Below, one piece after another: positions 1 through 7,091 of a DNA stretch of 12,187 bases (positions are counted from its first letter, which is position 1; each line of letters starts with the position of its first letter). The stretch lies in NCBI GenBank assembly GCA_022361535.1, contig JAKSAU010000425.1, forward strand, positions 1 to 12,187, written 5' to 3'. Both the position numbers and the translations under genes were made by a program. Under the pieces are notes generated by a model. The model was not told where the DNA came from. It searched no databases and saw only the letters and a program-made list of their open reading frames with translations. This DNA comes from Desulfobacterales bacterium. GTDB taxonomy: Bacteria > Desulfobacterota > Desulfobacteria > Desulfobacterales > Desulfobacteraceae.

Positions 1-354
1 CGACACAAATATTTCCAGCAAACCGTAAATCTGCACAATCTTTCGATCCAGACCGCAGAACAACTCAAATTTCAGCCCATATTCCGGGAACTGGCCATCC
101 GTTTTCTAAATCGAGAAACGGACTTGATTAAAGAGATTCTTGATCAGGCCTTGGCTAAACATGCTATTCAGGAAGTGAATACCAAAAAGACTGCATCCAT
201 CATTCTTTCGGTATCAAATAGTCTGAAAAACGAACACTTACACGAACTGAAAACCGGAATAGATCCGGGAGCATTAGACAAGCTTCAGGCTATCGAAGAA
301 AATACGCGGTTTGCAATTGGGCTGATTCTCAACGGGCTTAAAATCAAACCATAA
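1..354 (+). CDS. C-terminal part of a probable TetR-family transcriptional regulator (5' end outside window)
   Basis: The reading frame is open from the first base to the TAA at 352-354, giving 117 residues with no convincing start, so the gene begins upstream of the window. The fragment is all-helical in character: amphipathic helices around FRELAIRFL, LIKEILDQALAKH, the segment KKTASIILSVSNSLK and a closing AIGLILNGLKIKP. This pattern, with a final helix ending in a short basic Gly-Leu-Lys tail, is typical of the ligand-binding and dimerisation half of TetR regulators. The helix-turn-helix that would prove the assignment is not in the window. A TTG at 124 could be mistaken for a start, but the in-frame coding sequence clearly continues upstream of it. 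It converges on the DUF368 gene, whose stop lies 69 bases away. Its target genes cannot be told from here. Confidence 0.6.
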   Translation, partial: RHKYFQQTVNLHNLSIQTAEQLKFQPIFRELAIRFLNRETDLIKEILDQALAKHAIQEVNTKKTASIILSVSNSLKNEHLHELKTGIDPGALDKLQAIEENTRFAIGLILNGLKIKP

Positions 355-423
355 TCGGCAGCAAGGTAATACTCCCATCTAATTCAAGCTGATACTCATC
401 TCTATCTGTAACAAGAATTTTGC

Positions 424-1560
424 TTATTCTTTGGATGATTCGATACGAATAAACCCGAGCATAATAACACACCCCACAATAAAGAACAGTAGAGCGGATA
501 AAACAGGATCGTCTTTTCCCGGAAGGATATTGATATTTGTCTGAACGACAACATTTTCCAAGGCAATCACTTGCCCGGCCTGTTGCACGTATTGCCGGGC
601 CATGACAATAGTCTGCTTAAAAGGCCATAGCGCATAAAGAGAGCCAACCATTAACCCGATCAAAAAGGCCATAGTAACGTTGTAATAACGGGAAAGTACA
701 AAACTGACTAAGCGGGCGAACAACAATCCCCCAAACCCGACACCCAGACTGAATATCCCTAAAAAAGCCATCGTATCAAGATTAAGGGTCCTTAAAGCAG
801 ATATAGCTGAAATCACATCAAAATATGATCCCATTAAAATAAGCACCAGTGACCCGCTGATACCGGGCAGCACTGTAGCCGAAATAGCCAATGCCCCACA
901 TAAACCTATATACAAATACTCGGCAGGGGAATATCTTCCTGTAAACCTAAATGAAGGAGAGTCTGTAGCGGTCTCTTTTTCCAATTTACCAGTTTGGCCT
1001 GTTTCCAAAGCGACACTATATTCCTGCTCTAAATAATCGGATTTCATTTTGATTTTATCATACGGATTGACCATCCAAGTGACAGCAACTGTAAGCACTG
1101 CACCCAATAACAGCCAAAATACTGTTCCTGCATCAAAGCGCTTGAGCATCCTTACAGGGATAATGACCGAAATCAGTATCAATCCAAAGAACAACGCATA
1201 GGTTATGGAAAAATGATTAACCAAAAGAAACTTCATCAGGCCGGACAATCCTAAAATTGCAATTACTGCGCCTACCCCCAATTTTAACAGGAATAAGAAA
1301 CCGGTTTCACGAAAAAAACATATCAGTTCTCTTGCGGTTCCCCTTGTTCCCATGGATTTCCCCATAGCCTTAACCAGTCTACCTGATTGTAGGATGAAGC
1401 CTTTGTTTATTTGATTTAATATGGAAAAAACCCGTTCGTAAATACCAAAAACAAGCAGAAAGGTGCCGCCTGATACACCTGGAATGATGTTAGCAACGCC
1501 TAAGCAAAACCCCATCATTAATTCTTTTATAGTTGCTGATAAAGAAACGGATTGTAACAT
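424..1560 (-). CDS. popT: DUF368 / PopT-family polytopic membrane protein, probable undecaprenyl-phosphate translocase
   Basis: This 378-residue protein is strongly hydrophobic, with about eight to ten membrane segments. It shows the internal duplication typical of DUF368: NIIPGVSGGT at residues 24-33 and TVLPGISGSL at 229-238, each at the start of a half. Established knowledge: DUF368 (PopT) proteins have been implicated in returning the carrier lipid undecaprenyl phosphate across the cytoplasmic membrane for reuse in peptidoglycan and polysaccharide synthesis. Applying that role here is inference by family. Between the halves, residues about 166-212 form a hydrophilic, Lys/Glu/Thr-rich stretch, and residues about 315-350 form a second polar loop. 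The protein is somewhat long for the family. It follows pcm by 30 bases on the same strand and probably shares its promoter. The ATG at 1560 has only a poor Shine-Dalgarno sequence; the ATGATG at residues 15-16 is an alternative start that keeps the first conserved motif. Confidence 0.85.
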   Translation of the reverse strand: MLQSVSLSATIKELMMGFCLGVANIIPGVSGGTFLLVFGIYERVFSILNQINKGFILQSGRLVKAMGKSMGTRGTARELICFFRETGFLFLLKLGVGAVIAILGLSGLMKFLLVNHFSITYALFFGLILISVIIPVRMLKRFDAGTVFWLLLGAVLTVAVTWMVNPYDKIKMKSDYLEQEYSVALETGQTGKLEKETATDSPSFRFTGRYSPAEYLYIGLCGALAISATVLPGISGSLVLILMGSYFDVISAISALRTLNLDTMAFLGIFSLGVGFGGLLFARLVSFVLSRYYNVTMAFLIGLMVGSLYALWPFKQTIVMARQYVQQAGQVIALENVVVQTNINILPGKDDPVLSALLFFIVGCVIMLGFIRIESSKE

Positions 1561-1590
1561 GTTAAAGAAACTTGAGATACTTCATAGAGG

Positions 1591-2247
1591 TTAATCCTGC
1601 CACCCATGCTCTCCAATGAGTTTAACAAAGCGGCAGCCACCCAGGTTGGTTGTTTTTATACCGGTCTTTGTTTTTTCTACTCTAACTAATTCCTGTACAT
1701 GCAGGCCGCCTACAGGTATAACCAATCTTCCGCCTAAGGCAAGCTGATCCACCAAAGGGGCAGGAATCTGGTTGCCGCCTGCAGTTACAATGACGGCGTC
1801 AAACGGGCTTTCGGCCTTCCAACCCTGGGTTCCGTCGGAGTAACGCGTCACAATATTATGGTATTTTAGGCGGTCGAACAATTTCCTGGTTTGAAGGTAC
1901 AGGGTATTGTTCCGTTCAATGGTATATACTTTATACACGATCTTGGAAAGTACGGCTGCCTGGTAGCCGGAACCGGTTCCAATTTCCAATACCCGTTCTG
2001 ACCCGTTAAGCCCAAGACTCTGGGTCATTTCTGCAATTATAAACGGTTGGGAAATAGTCTGACCTTCACCAATGGGAAGGGGGAAATCTCCATATGCACT
2101 GTCTACAAGGGCTTCACTAACAAAAAGATGACGGGGCACTTCTGTCATTGCCCGGATCACCAAGGGGTCGGTAATCCCACGGGCAGCAATCTGGTTCTCC
2201 ACCATATCCCTGCGCCAGCGGGAAAATTTCTTAGGTTCGTCGATCAT
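1591..2247 (-). CDS. pcm: Protein-L-isoaspartate O-methyltransferase
   Basis: A 218-residue cytosolic SAM-dependent methyltransferase that methylates isoaspartyl residues in aged proteins so that they can revert to normal aspartate. Family signatures are complete: MVENQIAARGI near residues 15-25, the substrate-loop motif IGEGQTISQPFI at 59-70, the SAM-binding motif I VLEIGTGSGYQ at 86-96, the acidic end of the next strand (YTIER, 108-112), FDAVIVTAG at 149-157, and the closing FVKLIGEHGW at 207-216. Length is normal for bacterial Pcm. The ATG at 2247 is preceded by AAGGGTGG, an acceptable but closely spaced ribosome binding site. The gene is divergent from the potassium channel gene, with 139 bases between starts, and is the first gene of a unit with the DUF368 gene. 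Confidence 0.96.
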   Translation of the reverse strand: MIDEPKKFSRWRRDMVENQIAARGITDPLVIRAMTEVPRHLFVSEALVDSAYGDFPLPIGEGQTISQPFIIAEMTQSLGLNGSERVLEIGTGSGYQAAVLSKIVYKVYTIERNNTLYLQTRKLFDRLKYHNIVTRYSDGTQGWKAESPFDAVIVTAGGNQIPAPLVDQLALGGRLVIPVGGLHVQELVRVEKTKTGIKTTNLGGCRFVKLIGEHGWQD

Positions 2248-2386
2248 CCACCCTTAATATCAGTAACCACAGGGGGCGTCAAGCATTTGGAAGAAGAGTT
2301 AGACAGGTGCAAACAGATAGTTGATAAGGGGTTTACCCAAATCTTTAACTTGCAATTTAGATCAGGGATAAGTAATTATAGCTGTC

Positions 2387-3388
2387 ATGAATAACATCCT
2401 GAAATTGGAAATTGCGGTGCTCATTGCTGTGTTGATTTTTATAGGCGGCACCCTCGGCTATATGGTCATTGAAGGCTGGGATATGTTGGATGCCGCTTAT
2501 ATGACGTCTATAACCTTGAGCACAGTTGGTTTTTTGGAAGTTCAAGAGCAATCAGATGCCGGGCGTCTATATACCATGTTCCTAATTTTTACAGGTGTAG
2601 GTTATTTTCTTTACCTGGGCGGTGTGGTCATCGGTTCGGTTGTAGAAGGTGAAATCAAAACTTTGCTTGGGAGGCAACGCTTGGACAATAAGATCAAAAA
2701 AATGAAAGACCATTATATCGTCTGTGGTTATGGCCGCATTGGCAGAGTTCTTTGTAACTTCATTCGAGAAGACACAGAAGATATCGTAGTAGTCGAAAAA
2801 AGTGAAAAGCTAATGCCTGTCCTTGAAAGGGATAAAGCACACTACCTTATTGGTGATGCCTCAAATGAGGAAATTCTTGAAAAGGCTGGAATTGGAAAAG
2901 CAAGGACATTAGTTGCAGCCCTTGCCACAGATACAGCCAATGTTTTTTTGGTTCTTACAGCCAGGCAGTTAAATCCCGATATTTATATCATGGCCCGGGC
3001 ATCAAGCCCTAAAGTGAGGAAAAAATTGATTGTTGCAGGGGCTAACCGGGTGGAATCCCCATATGATACAGGGGCGGTTTCCATGGGGTTAAAACTGTTA
3101 AGACCAACTGTATCTAATTTTTTAGATACCGCAGTGTCACGCAAAAGCGATGCCATCCAGATCGAAGAAGCTTTTGTACCCAAAGCTTCAGAGTATGCAG
3201 GCAAAGCCCTAAAAGACTCCGGAATCCGTCAGGATTTCAATTTAATTATAATCGCCATCCAAGATGCCCATGACCATATGGATTTTGCACCTCATTTTGA
3301 AACTCTTATTCAGCCGGGAGACACTTTAATTGTTATGGGGAAGAGCGAAGATTTAAGCTCATTCAGGCAGGCGCTTCGAAATGATTAA
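2387..3388 (+). CDS. Potassium channel subunit with RCK (TrkA-N/TrkA-C) regulatory module
   Basis: 333 residues. Two transmembrane helices (about 7-28 and 62-86) flank a pore loop at 32-52. A linker follows, then a TrkA-N/RCK domain opening with the Rossmann motif IVCGYGRIGR at 111-120 and containing the acidic strand end VVVEK (134-138) and GDASNEEIL (157-164). A TrkA-C-type domain (about 253-333) ends the protein. This is the MthK/GsuK-like architecture: a tetrameric inner-membrane K+ channel gated by ligands bound to a cytosolic RCK ring. The selectivity-filter stretch reads STVGFLEV (45-52) where canonical channels have TVGYGD, so both the aromatic and the second glycine differ. No obvious Shine-Dalgarno sequence precedes the ATG at 2387. 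Hydrophobicity starts immediately after it, so the start looks right. The gene stands alone, divergent from pcm and convergent with the folate cyclo-ligase gene. Ion selectivity and ligand are not determinable here. Confidence 0.9.
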   Translation: MNNILKLEIAVLIAVLIFIGGTLGYMVIEGWDMLDAAYMTSITLSTVGFLEVQEQSDAGRLYTMFLIFTGVGYFLYLGGVVIGSVVEGEIKTLLGRQRLDNKIKKMKDHYIVCGYGRIGRVLCNFIREDTEDIVVVEKSEKLMPVLERDKAHYLIGDASNEEILEKAGIGKARTLVAALATDTANVFLVLTARQLNPDIYIMARASSPKVRKKLIVAGANRVESPYDTGAVSMGLKLLRPTVSNFLDTAVSRKSDAIQIEEAFVPKASEYAGKALKDSGIRQDFNLIIIAIQDAHDHMDFAPHFETLIQPGDTLIVMGKSEDLSSFRQALRND

Positions 3389-3485
3389 TCTCAAAATTTA
3401 GCAGATAAAAAACTCGAGTAGAAACCTTAAGTATAGCTTTTCCTGGATGAAAAACGGAAAACTCCAGTTAACTTGCTGTGCGGAT

Positions 3486-3526
3486 ATAAAAGCCGGGTTC
3501 ACGGCCTGACAGCCAAAGAACCCGGC
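3486..3526 (-). terminator. Rho-independent terminator of the folate cyclo-ligase gene
   Basis: A perfect 9-bp inverted repeat (GCCGGGTTC at 3492-3500, GAACCCGGC at 3518-3526) encloses a 17-base loop that itself contains a GGC/GCC mini-stem. Read on the minus strand, the stem is followed at once by TTTTATATCC, the U-tract of an intrinsic terminator, 30 bases beyond the stop of the 3557-4144 gene. On the plus strand no T-run follows, so it probably does not end potassium-channel transcription efficiently. Confidence 0.8.
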
Positions 3527-3556
3527 AGAAACAACTAGACTGCTCACCTTCAATTA

Positions 3557-4144
3557 CTATATCTTATAGATCACACGGGTATCTGTAATAATAATATCCA
3601 CAGTGAATTTCCTGGACTCCATTTGAATCTGGTCAACGATTTGCTCTTCATAAGCCAGCGCAACTTTCCGGCAGGTTTCAGGAAGCTTGGTTATCAGCTT
3701 GGAATAGTAATTATTGCCGAATCCAACCCGCCCGCCTTTATCATCAAAGGCAAGTCCGGGAATAATAGCTATATCTACATCATCCAGCGCAATTTTCTTG
3801 CAACGTTCAGGATTGGGCTCAAGTATATCATTGGCATTCATCACCAAGTCTTTATCATAATCACTTATTTTATACAGATTAAAGGCATTTTTAGCATCTG
3901 TAAACATTGGCAGAATGACACCTTTTTCAATTTCAAGAGTTTTTCGGATGATGGCCTCGGTGGGGATTTCCGTGCTTGCAGGAGTATAAAGGAATGCTTG
4001 CTGTGCCTCCAGGAAATTAGCAAATTCAAACAATTTTCCTTCTACCGTCTGGTATTTTTCCTCCAACGCCTCCGGCGACAAGTCATCCATACGGTTTGCC
4101 ACCTGTGCCAATATACTACTTTTTCCGTTTTTCATTTCATCCAT
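3557..4144 (-). CDS. 5-formyltetrahydrofolate cyclo-ligase family protein (divergent)
   Basis: A 195-residue protein of normal length for the MTHFS/YgfA family, which uses ATP to convert 5-formyl-THF to 5,10-methenyl-THF in the cytosol. Family marks: FLYTPASTEIPTEAII (51-66), where the strand and following region match the substrate pocket, ILEPNPE (107-113), the hallmark loop PGLAFDDKGGRVGFG (129-143) followed by NNYYSKL, and the closing TVDIIITDTRVIY. In typical enzymes the loop continues as GGGYYDR; here it is GNNYYSK, and the usual Arg/Lys-rich N-terminal nucleotide motif is hard to find. Function as a true cyclo-ligase is therefore likely but not certain. The ATG at 4144 is fixed by AAAGGAAA nine bases upstream. 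It is monocistronic, with its own promoter and terminator, and divergent from serS. Confidence 0.85.
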   Translation of the reverse strand: MDEMKNGKSSILAQVANRMDDLSPEALEEKYQTVEGKLFEFANFLEAQQAFLYTPASTEIPTEAIIRKTLEIEKGVILPMFTDAKNAFNLYKISDYDKDLVMNANDILEPNPERCKKIALDDVDIAIIPGLAFDDKGGRVGFGNNYYSKLITKLPETCRKVALAYEEQIVDQIQMESRKFTVDIIITDTRVIYKI

Positions 4145-4151
4145 AGTTGTA

Positions 4152-4159
4152 TTTCCTTT
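4152..4159 (-). promoter_or_regulatory. Ribosome binding site of the folate cyclo-ligase gene
   Basis: On the minus strand this reads AAAGGAAA, with the GGA nine bases before the ATG at 4144. It favours that start over the second Met codon three codons downstream. Confidence 0.7.
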
Positions 4160-4185
4160 GGTTTAGCAAAAAGTTTTGAAAAAAT

Positions 4186-4211
4186 ATTATACACTGGCGG
4201 ACAATTGTCAA
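4186..4211 (-). promoter_or_regulatory. Probable sigma-70 promoter of the folate cyclo-ligase gene
   Basis: On the minus strand a perfect TTGACA (plus 4206-4211) and a perfect TATAAT (plus 4186-4191) occur 14 bases apart. That spacing is short. An overlapping TAATAT two bases on gives 16. Transcription would start near 4179, leaving a leader of about 35 bases with the Shine-Dalgarno sequence. Both hexamers are seen directly; activity is inferred. Confidence 0.55.
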
Positions 4212-4234
4212 CCGGCAATAATCATTGACTGTTT

Positions 4235-4247
4235 ACATGGCCCATGT
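4235..4247. promoter_or_regulatory. Perfect 13-base palindrome in the serS/cyclo-ligase divergent region
   Basis: ACATGG-C-CCATGT is a perfect inverted repeat with a one-base centre. It lies between a TTGACT (4225-4230) and TATCTG (4248-4253) that are 17 bases apart and could be a weak promoter toward serS. A TATAAA at 4274-4279 is another possible -10. The position would suit an operator, but a 13-base palindrome can arise by chance and no known regulator site is recognised. Confidence 0.25.
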
Positions 4248-4324
4248 TATCTGAGTAGAATTGTGAATAATCTTATAAACACCTACATTTCAACCTAATT
4301 AATCATGCAGGACTAAAACAAAAC

Positions 4325-5605
4325 ATGCTGGATATAAAACAGATAAAAAATGACCTGGATGCCGTGAAACAAGGCATGGAAAAACGGGGAGCTAATATTG
4401 ACTTTTCAAGTTTTCTTGAAAATGAGGAAAAAAGAAAAGCACTTTTACTTGAAATTGAAGAATTAAGACATCAAAGAAATACTGTTTCTGATGATATTGC
4501 AAAGATGAAGCGAGCCGGCGAAGATGCCCAACCCAGCATTGAAAAAATGAGAAAAGTGGCAGACCGGATAAAAGAGTTAGACAAACTTTTAAGTGATTCG
4601 GAAGCTAAAATAAAAGACTTTCTCATTTCCTTACCAAATCTCCCTCACGAAGACGTACCAAAAGGAAAAGACGATACTGAAAACAGGCTAGAGAAAACCT
4701 GGGGCACACCAAGGGCTTTCGAATTTAAAATCAAGGATCATGCTGACATAGGTGAAGATTTAGGCATCCTGGATTTAGGGCGGGCGACCAAGCTTGCCGG
4801 TTCACGTTTTCCTCTTTATCTTGGATCAGGCGCGCGCCTGGAAAGAGCCTTGATCAATTTTATGCTGGATATTCATACCCGGGAACACGGTTATAAAGAA
4901 GCACTCCCTCCATTTATCGTAAACAGGGACACCATGACAGGTACCGGACAGTTGCCTAAATTCGAAGAAGACCTCTTCAAACTGGATGGCTGGGATTATT
5001 ACCTGATTCCCACCTCTGAAGTACCTGTAACCAATATCTATGCTAAAGAAATCCTGGATGAATCAAGACTGCCATTGAAGTTTACAGCCTACACGCCTTG
5101 TTTCAGGTCTGAAGCAGGTTCTTACGGCAGGGATACCAAGGGATTGATCAGGCAGCATCAGTTCAACAAAGTAGAAATGGTAAAAGTTACTTCGCCTGAT
5201 ACCTCCTTTGATGAGCTTGAATCATTGCTTGCGAACGCCGAAACCATACTCCAGCGACTGGAACTGCCCTACCAGGTTGTCACTCTATGCACAGGAGATT
5301 TAGGGTTTTCTGCAACCAAAACCTATGACATTGAAGTTTGGATGCCAGGCCAGGATAAATACCGTGAGATATCTTCTTGCTCAAATTGTTTAGATTTCCA
5401 AGCCAGACGCGCCAATATTAGATTTAAACGTAAAAATGCAAAAAAACCGGAATTTTGTCATACCCTTAATGGATCAGGGTTGGCAGTAGGAAGGACTTTT
5501 GCAGCTATTCTTGAAAACTACCAGCAGGAAGACGGTACAGTAAAAGTGCCGGAAGCCCTTGTTCCGTATATGGGAGGCCAGAAGGTAATTGAAAATGAAT
5601 CTTAA
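4325..5605 (+). CDS. serS: Seryl-tRNA synthetase
   Basis: A 426-residue class II aminoacyl-tRNA synthetase of normal bacterial length, charging tRNA-Ser (and tRNA-Sec where present) with serine. The N-terminal 105 residues are the charged, heptad-rich antiparallel coiled coil that grips the tRNA variable arm (for example [20 protein letters not shown]). The catalytic core carries the serine-binding IPTSEVPV (228-235), motif 2 as [21 protein letters not shown] (260-280) and motif 3 as [19 protein letters not shown] (382-400). Nothing essential is missing. The ATG at 4325 is preceded by a weak AGGA twelve bases upstream. It is the first gene of a tightly packed series: the threonine synthase start lies inside its last codons. 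Confidence 0.97.
   Translation: MLDIKQIKNDLDAVKQGMEKRGANIDFSSFLENEEKRKALLLEIEELRHQRNTVSDDIAKMKRAGEDAQPSIEKMRKVADRIKELDKLLSDSEAKIKDFLISLPNLPHEDVPKGKDDTENRLEKTWGTPRAFEFKIKDHADIGEDLGILDLGRATKLAGSRFPLYLGSGARLERALINFMLDIHTREHGYKEALPPFIVNRDTMTGTGQLPKFEEDLFKLDGWDYYLIPTSEVPVTNIYAKEILDESRLPLKFTAYTPCFRSEAGSYGRDTKGLIRQHQFNKVEMVKVTSPDTSFDELESLLANAETILQRLELPYQVVTLCTGDLGFSATKTYDIEVWMPGQDKYREISSCSNCLDFQARRANIRFKRKNAKKPEFCHTLNGSGLAVGRTFAAILENYQQEDGTVKVPEALVPYMGGQKVIENES
5580..5585 (+). promoter_or_regulatory. Ribosome binding site that sets the thrC start
   Basis: AGAAGG within the end of serS lies nine bases before the ATG at 5595 but only three before the TTG at 5589. The spacing supports ATG 5595 as the true start. 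Confidence 0.6.
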
Positions 5606-7088
5606 TTTTTTTCCTGAAGACATCAGGCCTTATATTATTCCCGAGCCCAAAGGAGAACTTTACTATAAATGCCTGGGCTGCGATGCTGAATATGGGATAG
5701 AAAAGCTGCTTTATGTTTGTCCAGACTGCAACCAGGTTTTGTTAATTCATGACCGGAACAAAGCCCGGCTCAATGATATCTCAGGAGAGACGTGGCAGAA
5801 GATTTTTGATTACCGGAAAATGCTGAAGATACCTGCACTTAAAGGAATCTACAGATACCACGAATTCATCGGACCATCCATCCCGCTTGAATCAATTTTG
5901 TACTTGGGCGAAGGCCACACCCCGGTTGTTGAAGCAAATGAAAGACTTCAGCAAGCAACAGGCGCAAACTTCTATTATAAGAATGACGGTCAGAATCCTA
6001 GCGCCTCCTTCAAAGACAGAGGCATGGCTTCTGCCCTTTCCAGCATTAAATATCTCATTGATCAGGGAGCAGTCTCAGATGTGATTTCGGTTTGTGCGTC
6101 CACTGGAGATACTTCAGCAGCTGCTGCACTATATGCCTCATACCTGGCACCATTGGTTAAATCTGCAGTTCTGCTGCCCCACAAAAAGGTTACCTCTGCG
6201 CAATTGGCACAGCCCCTTGGCAGCGGTGCCAATGTATTTGAAATACCAGGGGTATTTGATGACTGTATGAAAATCGTAGAACACTTGTCCTCCCAATACC
6301 CTGTTGTATTACTAAACTCTAAAAATGCTTGGCGCATTCTTGGTCAGGAATCTTACTCATATGAAATCGCCCAGGATTTTGAATGGGATATGGCTGGAAA
6401 AGTTGTTATAGTACCTATTGGAAATGCAGGAAACATTTCAGCTGTGATGAACGGCTTTTTAAAATTTCATTCAGCCGGTATTATAAAAACACTACCCAAA
6501 ATTATTGGCGTACAGTCGGAACATGCAGATCCGGTTTACCGATACTATCTTGAGCCGGAACAAGACAAACGAAAATTTATACCGGTAGACACAAAACCGA
6601 GCGTGGCCCAGGCTGCCATGATTGGTAATCCTGTTTCAATGCCGAGGGTAATAAAAATTGCACAAGAATATGATACCGCAAGCGATTGCCGTAATGTTTT
6701 CGTCGTTCAAGTCAAAGAACAAGAAATCATGGATTGGCAGCTTACTGCCAACAAAAATGGTCATATATCATGTACTCAGGGTGGAGAGTGTCTTGCTGGT
6801 ATGGTTCGTGCAAAAAATATGGGTTTGATTAAAGAAAAGGAAACCGCTATTTTGGATGCTACAGCCCATGCTATTAAATTTTCAGGATTTCAGAATCTTT
6901 ATTTTAAAAAGGAACTTTCTGACGCCTATGAAATTTCGCCGAAAGATAGTTTTATCAATCTACCGGATCTGATTTCGCCGGATAACCCGGATCTGATTCC
7001 GTCACAAGAGAAACGGCTTGGTGCTTCTGAGTTTAAGCAATTTGTTGAAGATGTATCTGTCAAAATCGCAAAACGTTTGGGTCTATAA
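5595..7088 (+). CDS. thrC: Threonine synthase (zinc-ribbon type, PLP-dependent)
   Basis: Converts O-phosphohomoserine to threonine, the last step of threonine biosynthesis, using pyridoxal phosphate in the cytosol. The protein is 497 residues from ATG 5595; an in-frame TTG at 5589 would add two residues but has poor Shine-Dalgarno spacing. A rubredoxin-like CxxC...CxxC zinc ribbon lies at about Cys26, Cys29, Cys42 and Cys45, followed by the type II PLP fold. The PLP lysine is Lys140 in [12 protein letters not shown], then come [12 protein letters not shown] (about 167-178), the phosphate-binding [10 protein letters not shown] (about 274-283) and [11 protein letters not shown] in the C-terminal half. 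The long form with a zinc ribbon is common outside enterobacteria. Its start overlaps the serS stop by 11 bases, which suggests translational coupling. Near the C-terminus a 12-base direct repeat encodes two PDLI units. Confidence 0.94.
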   Translation: MNLNFFPEDIRPYIIPEPKGELYYKCLGCDAEYGIEKLLYVCPDCNQVLLIHDRNKARLNDISGETWQKIFDYRKMLKIPALKGIYRYHEFIGPSIPLESILYLGEGHTPVVEANERLQQATGANFYYKNDGQNPSASFKDRGMASALSSIKYLIDQGAVSDVISVCASTGDTSAAAALYASYLAPLVKSAVLLPHKKVTSAQLAQPLGSGANVFEIPGVFDDCMKIVEHLSSQYPVVLLNSKNAWRILGQESYSYEIAQDFEWDMAGKVVIVPIGNAGNISAVMNGFLKFHSAGIIKTLPKIIGVQSEHADPVYRYYLEPEQDKRKFIPVDTKPSVAQAAMIGNPVSMPRVIKIAQEYDTASDCRNVFVVQVKEQEIMDWQLTANKNGHISCTQGGECLAGMVRAKNMGLIKEKETAILDATAHAIKFSGFQNLYFKKELSDAYEISPKDSFINLPDLISPDNPDLIPSQEKRLGASEFKQFVEDVSVKIAKRLGL

Positions 7089-7091
7089 TAA

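Noticed and set aside
347..460. A minus-strand frame after and overlapping the DUF368 stop reads like protein (KILVTDRDEYQLELDGS...), ending within the TetR-like gene.
   Set aside because: It has no ATG, GTG or TTG start with a ribosome binding site before its stop. It overlaps the ends of two real genes and would need a frameshift in the DUF368 gene, whose own end looks normal. Probably chance, or a very old remnant.
2047..2394. A 115-codon plus-strand frame across the 5' half of pcm.
   Set aside because: It is antisense to the well-supported pcm gene, has low-quality composition and matches no family. It is a shadow frame.
3447..3509. A 20-codon frame (MKNGKLQLTCC...) between the channel and cyclo-ligase genes.
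   Set aside because: It has no Shine-Dalgarno sequence and its end runs into the terminator stem. Too short to support.
3623..4228. A 201-codon plus-strand frame opposite the folate cyclo-ligase gene.
   Set aside because: The opposite strand carries clear family motifs, a Shine-Dalgarno sequence, a promoter and a terminator. This frame is rich in Ile/Phe/Cys with no domain, typical of an antisense shadow.
4229..4324. A T-box or other riboswitch leader before serS.
   Set aside because: The region is under 100 bases and shows no T-box consensus, terminator/antiterminator pair or other recognisable aptamer.
5887..6337. Small frames on both strands inside thrC.
   Set aside because: They lie entirely within the conserved threonine synthase sequence and have no own translation signals.
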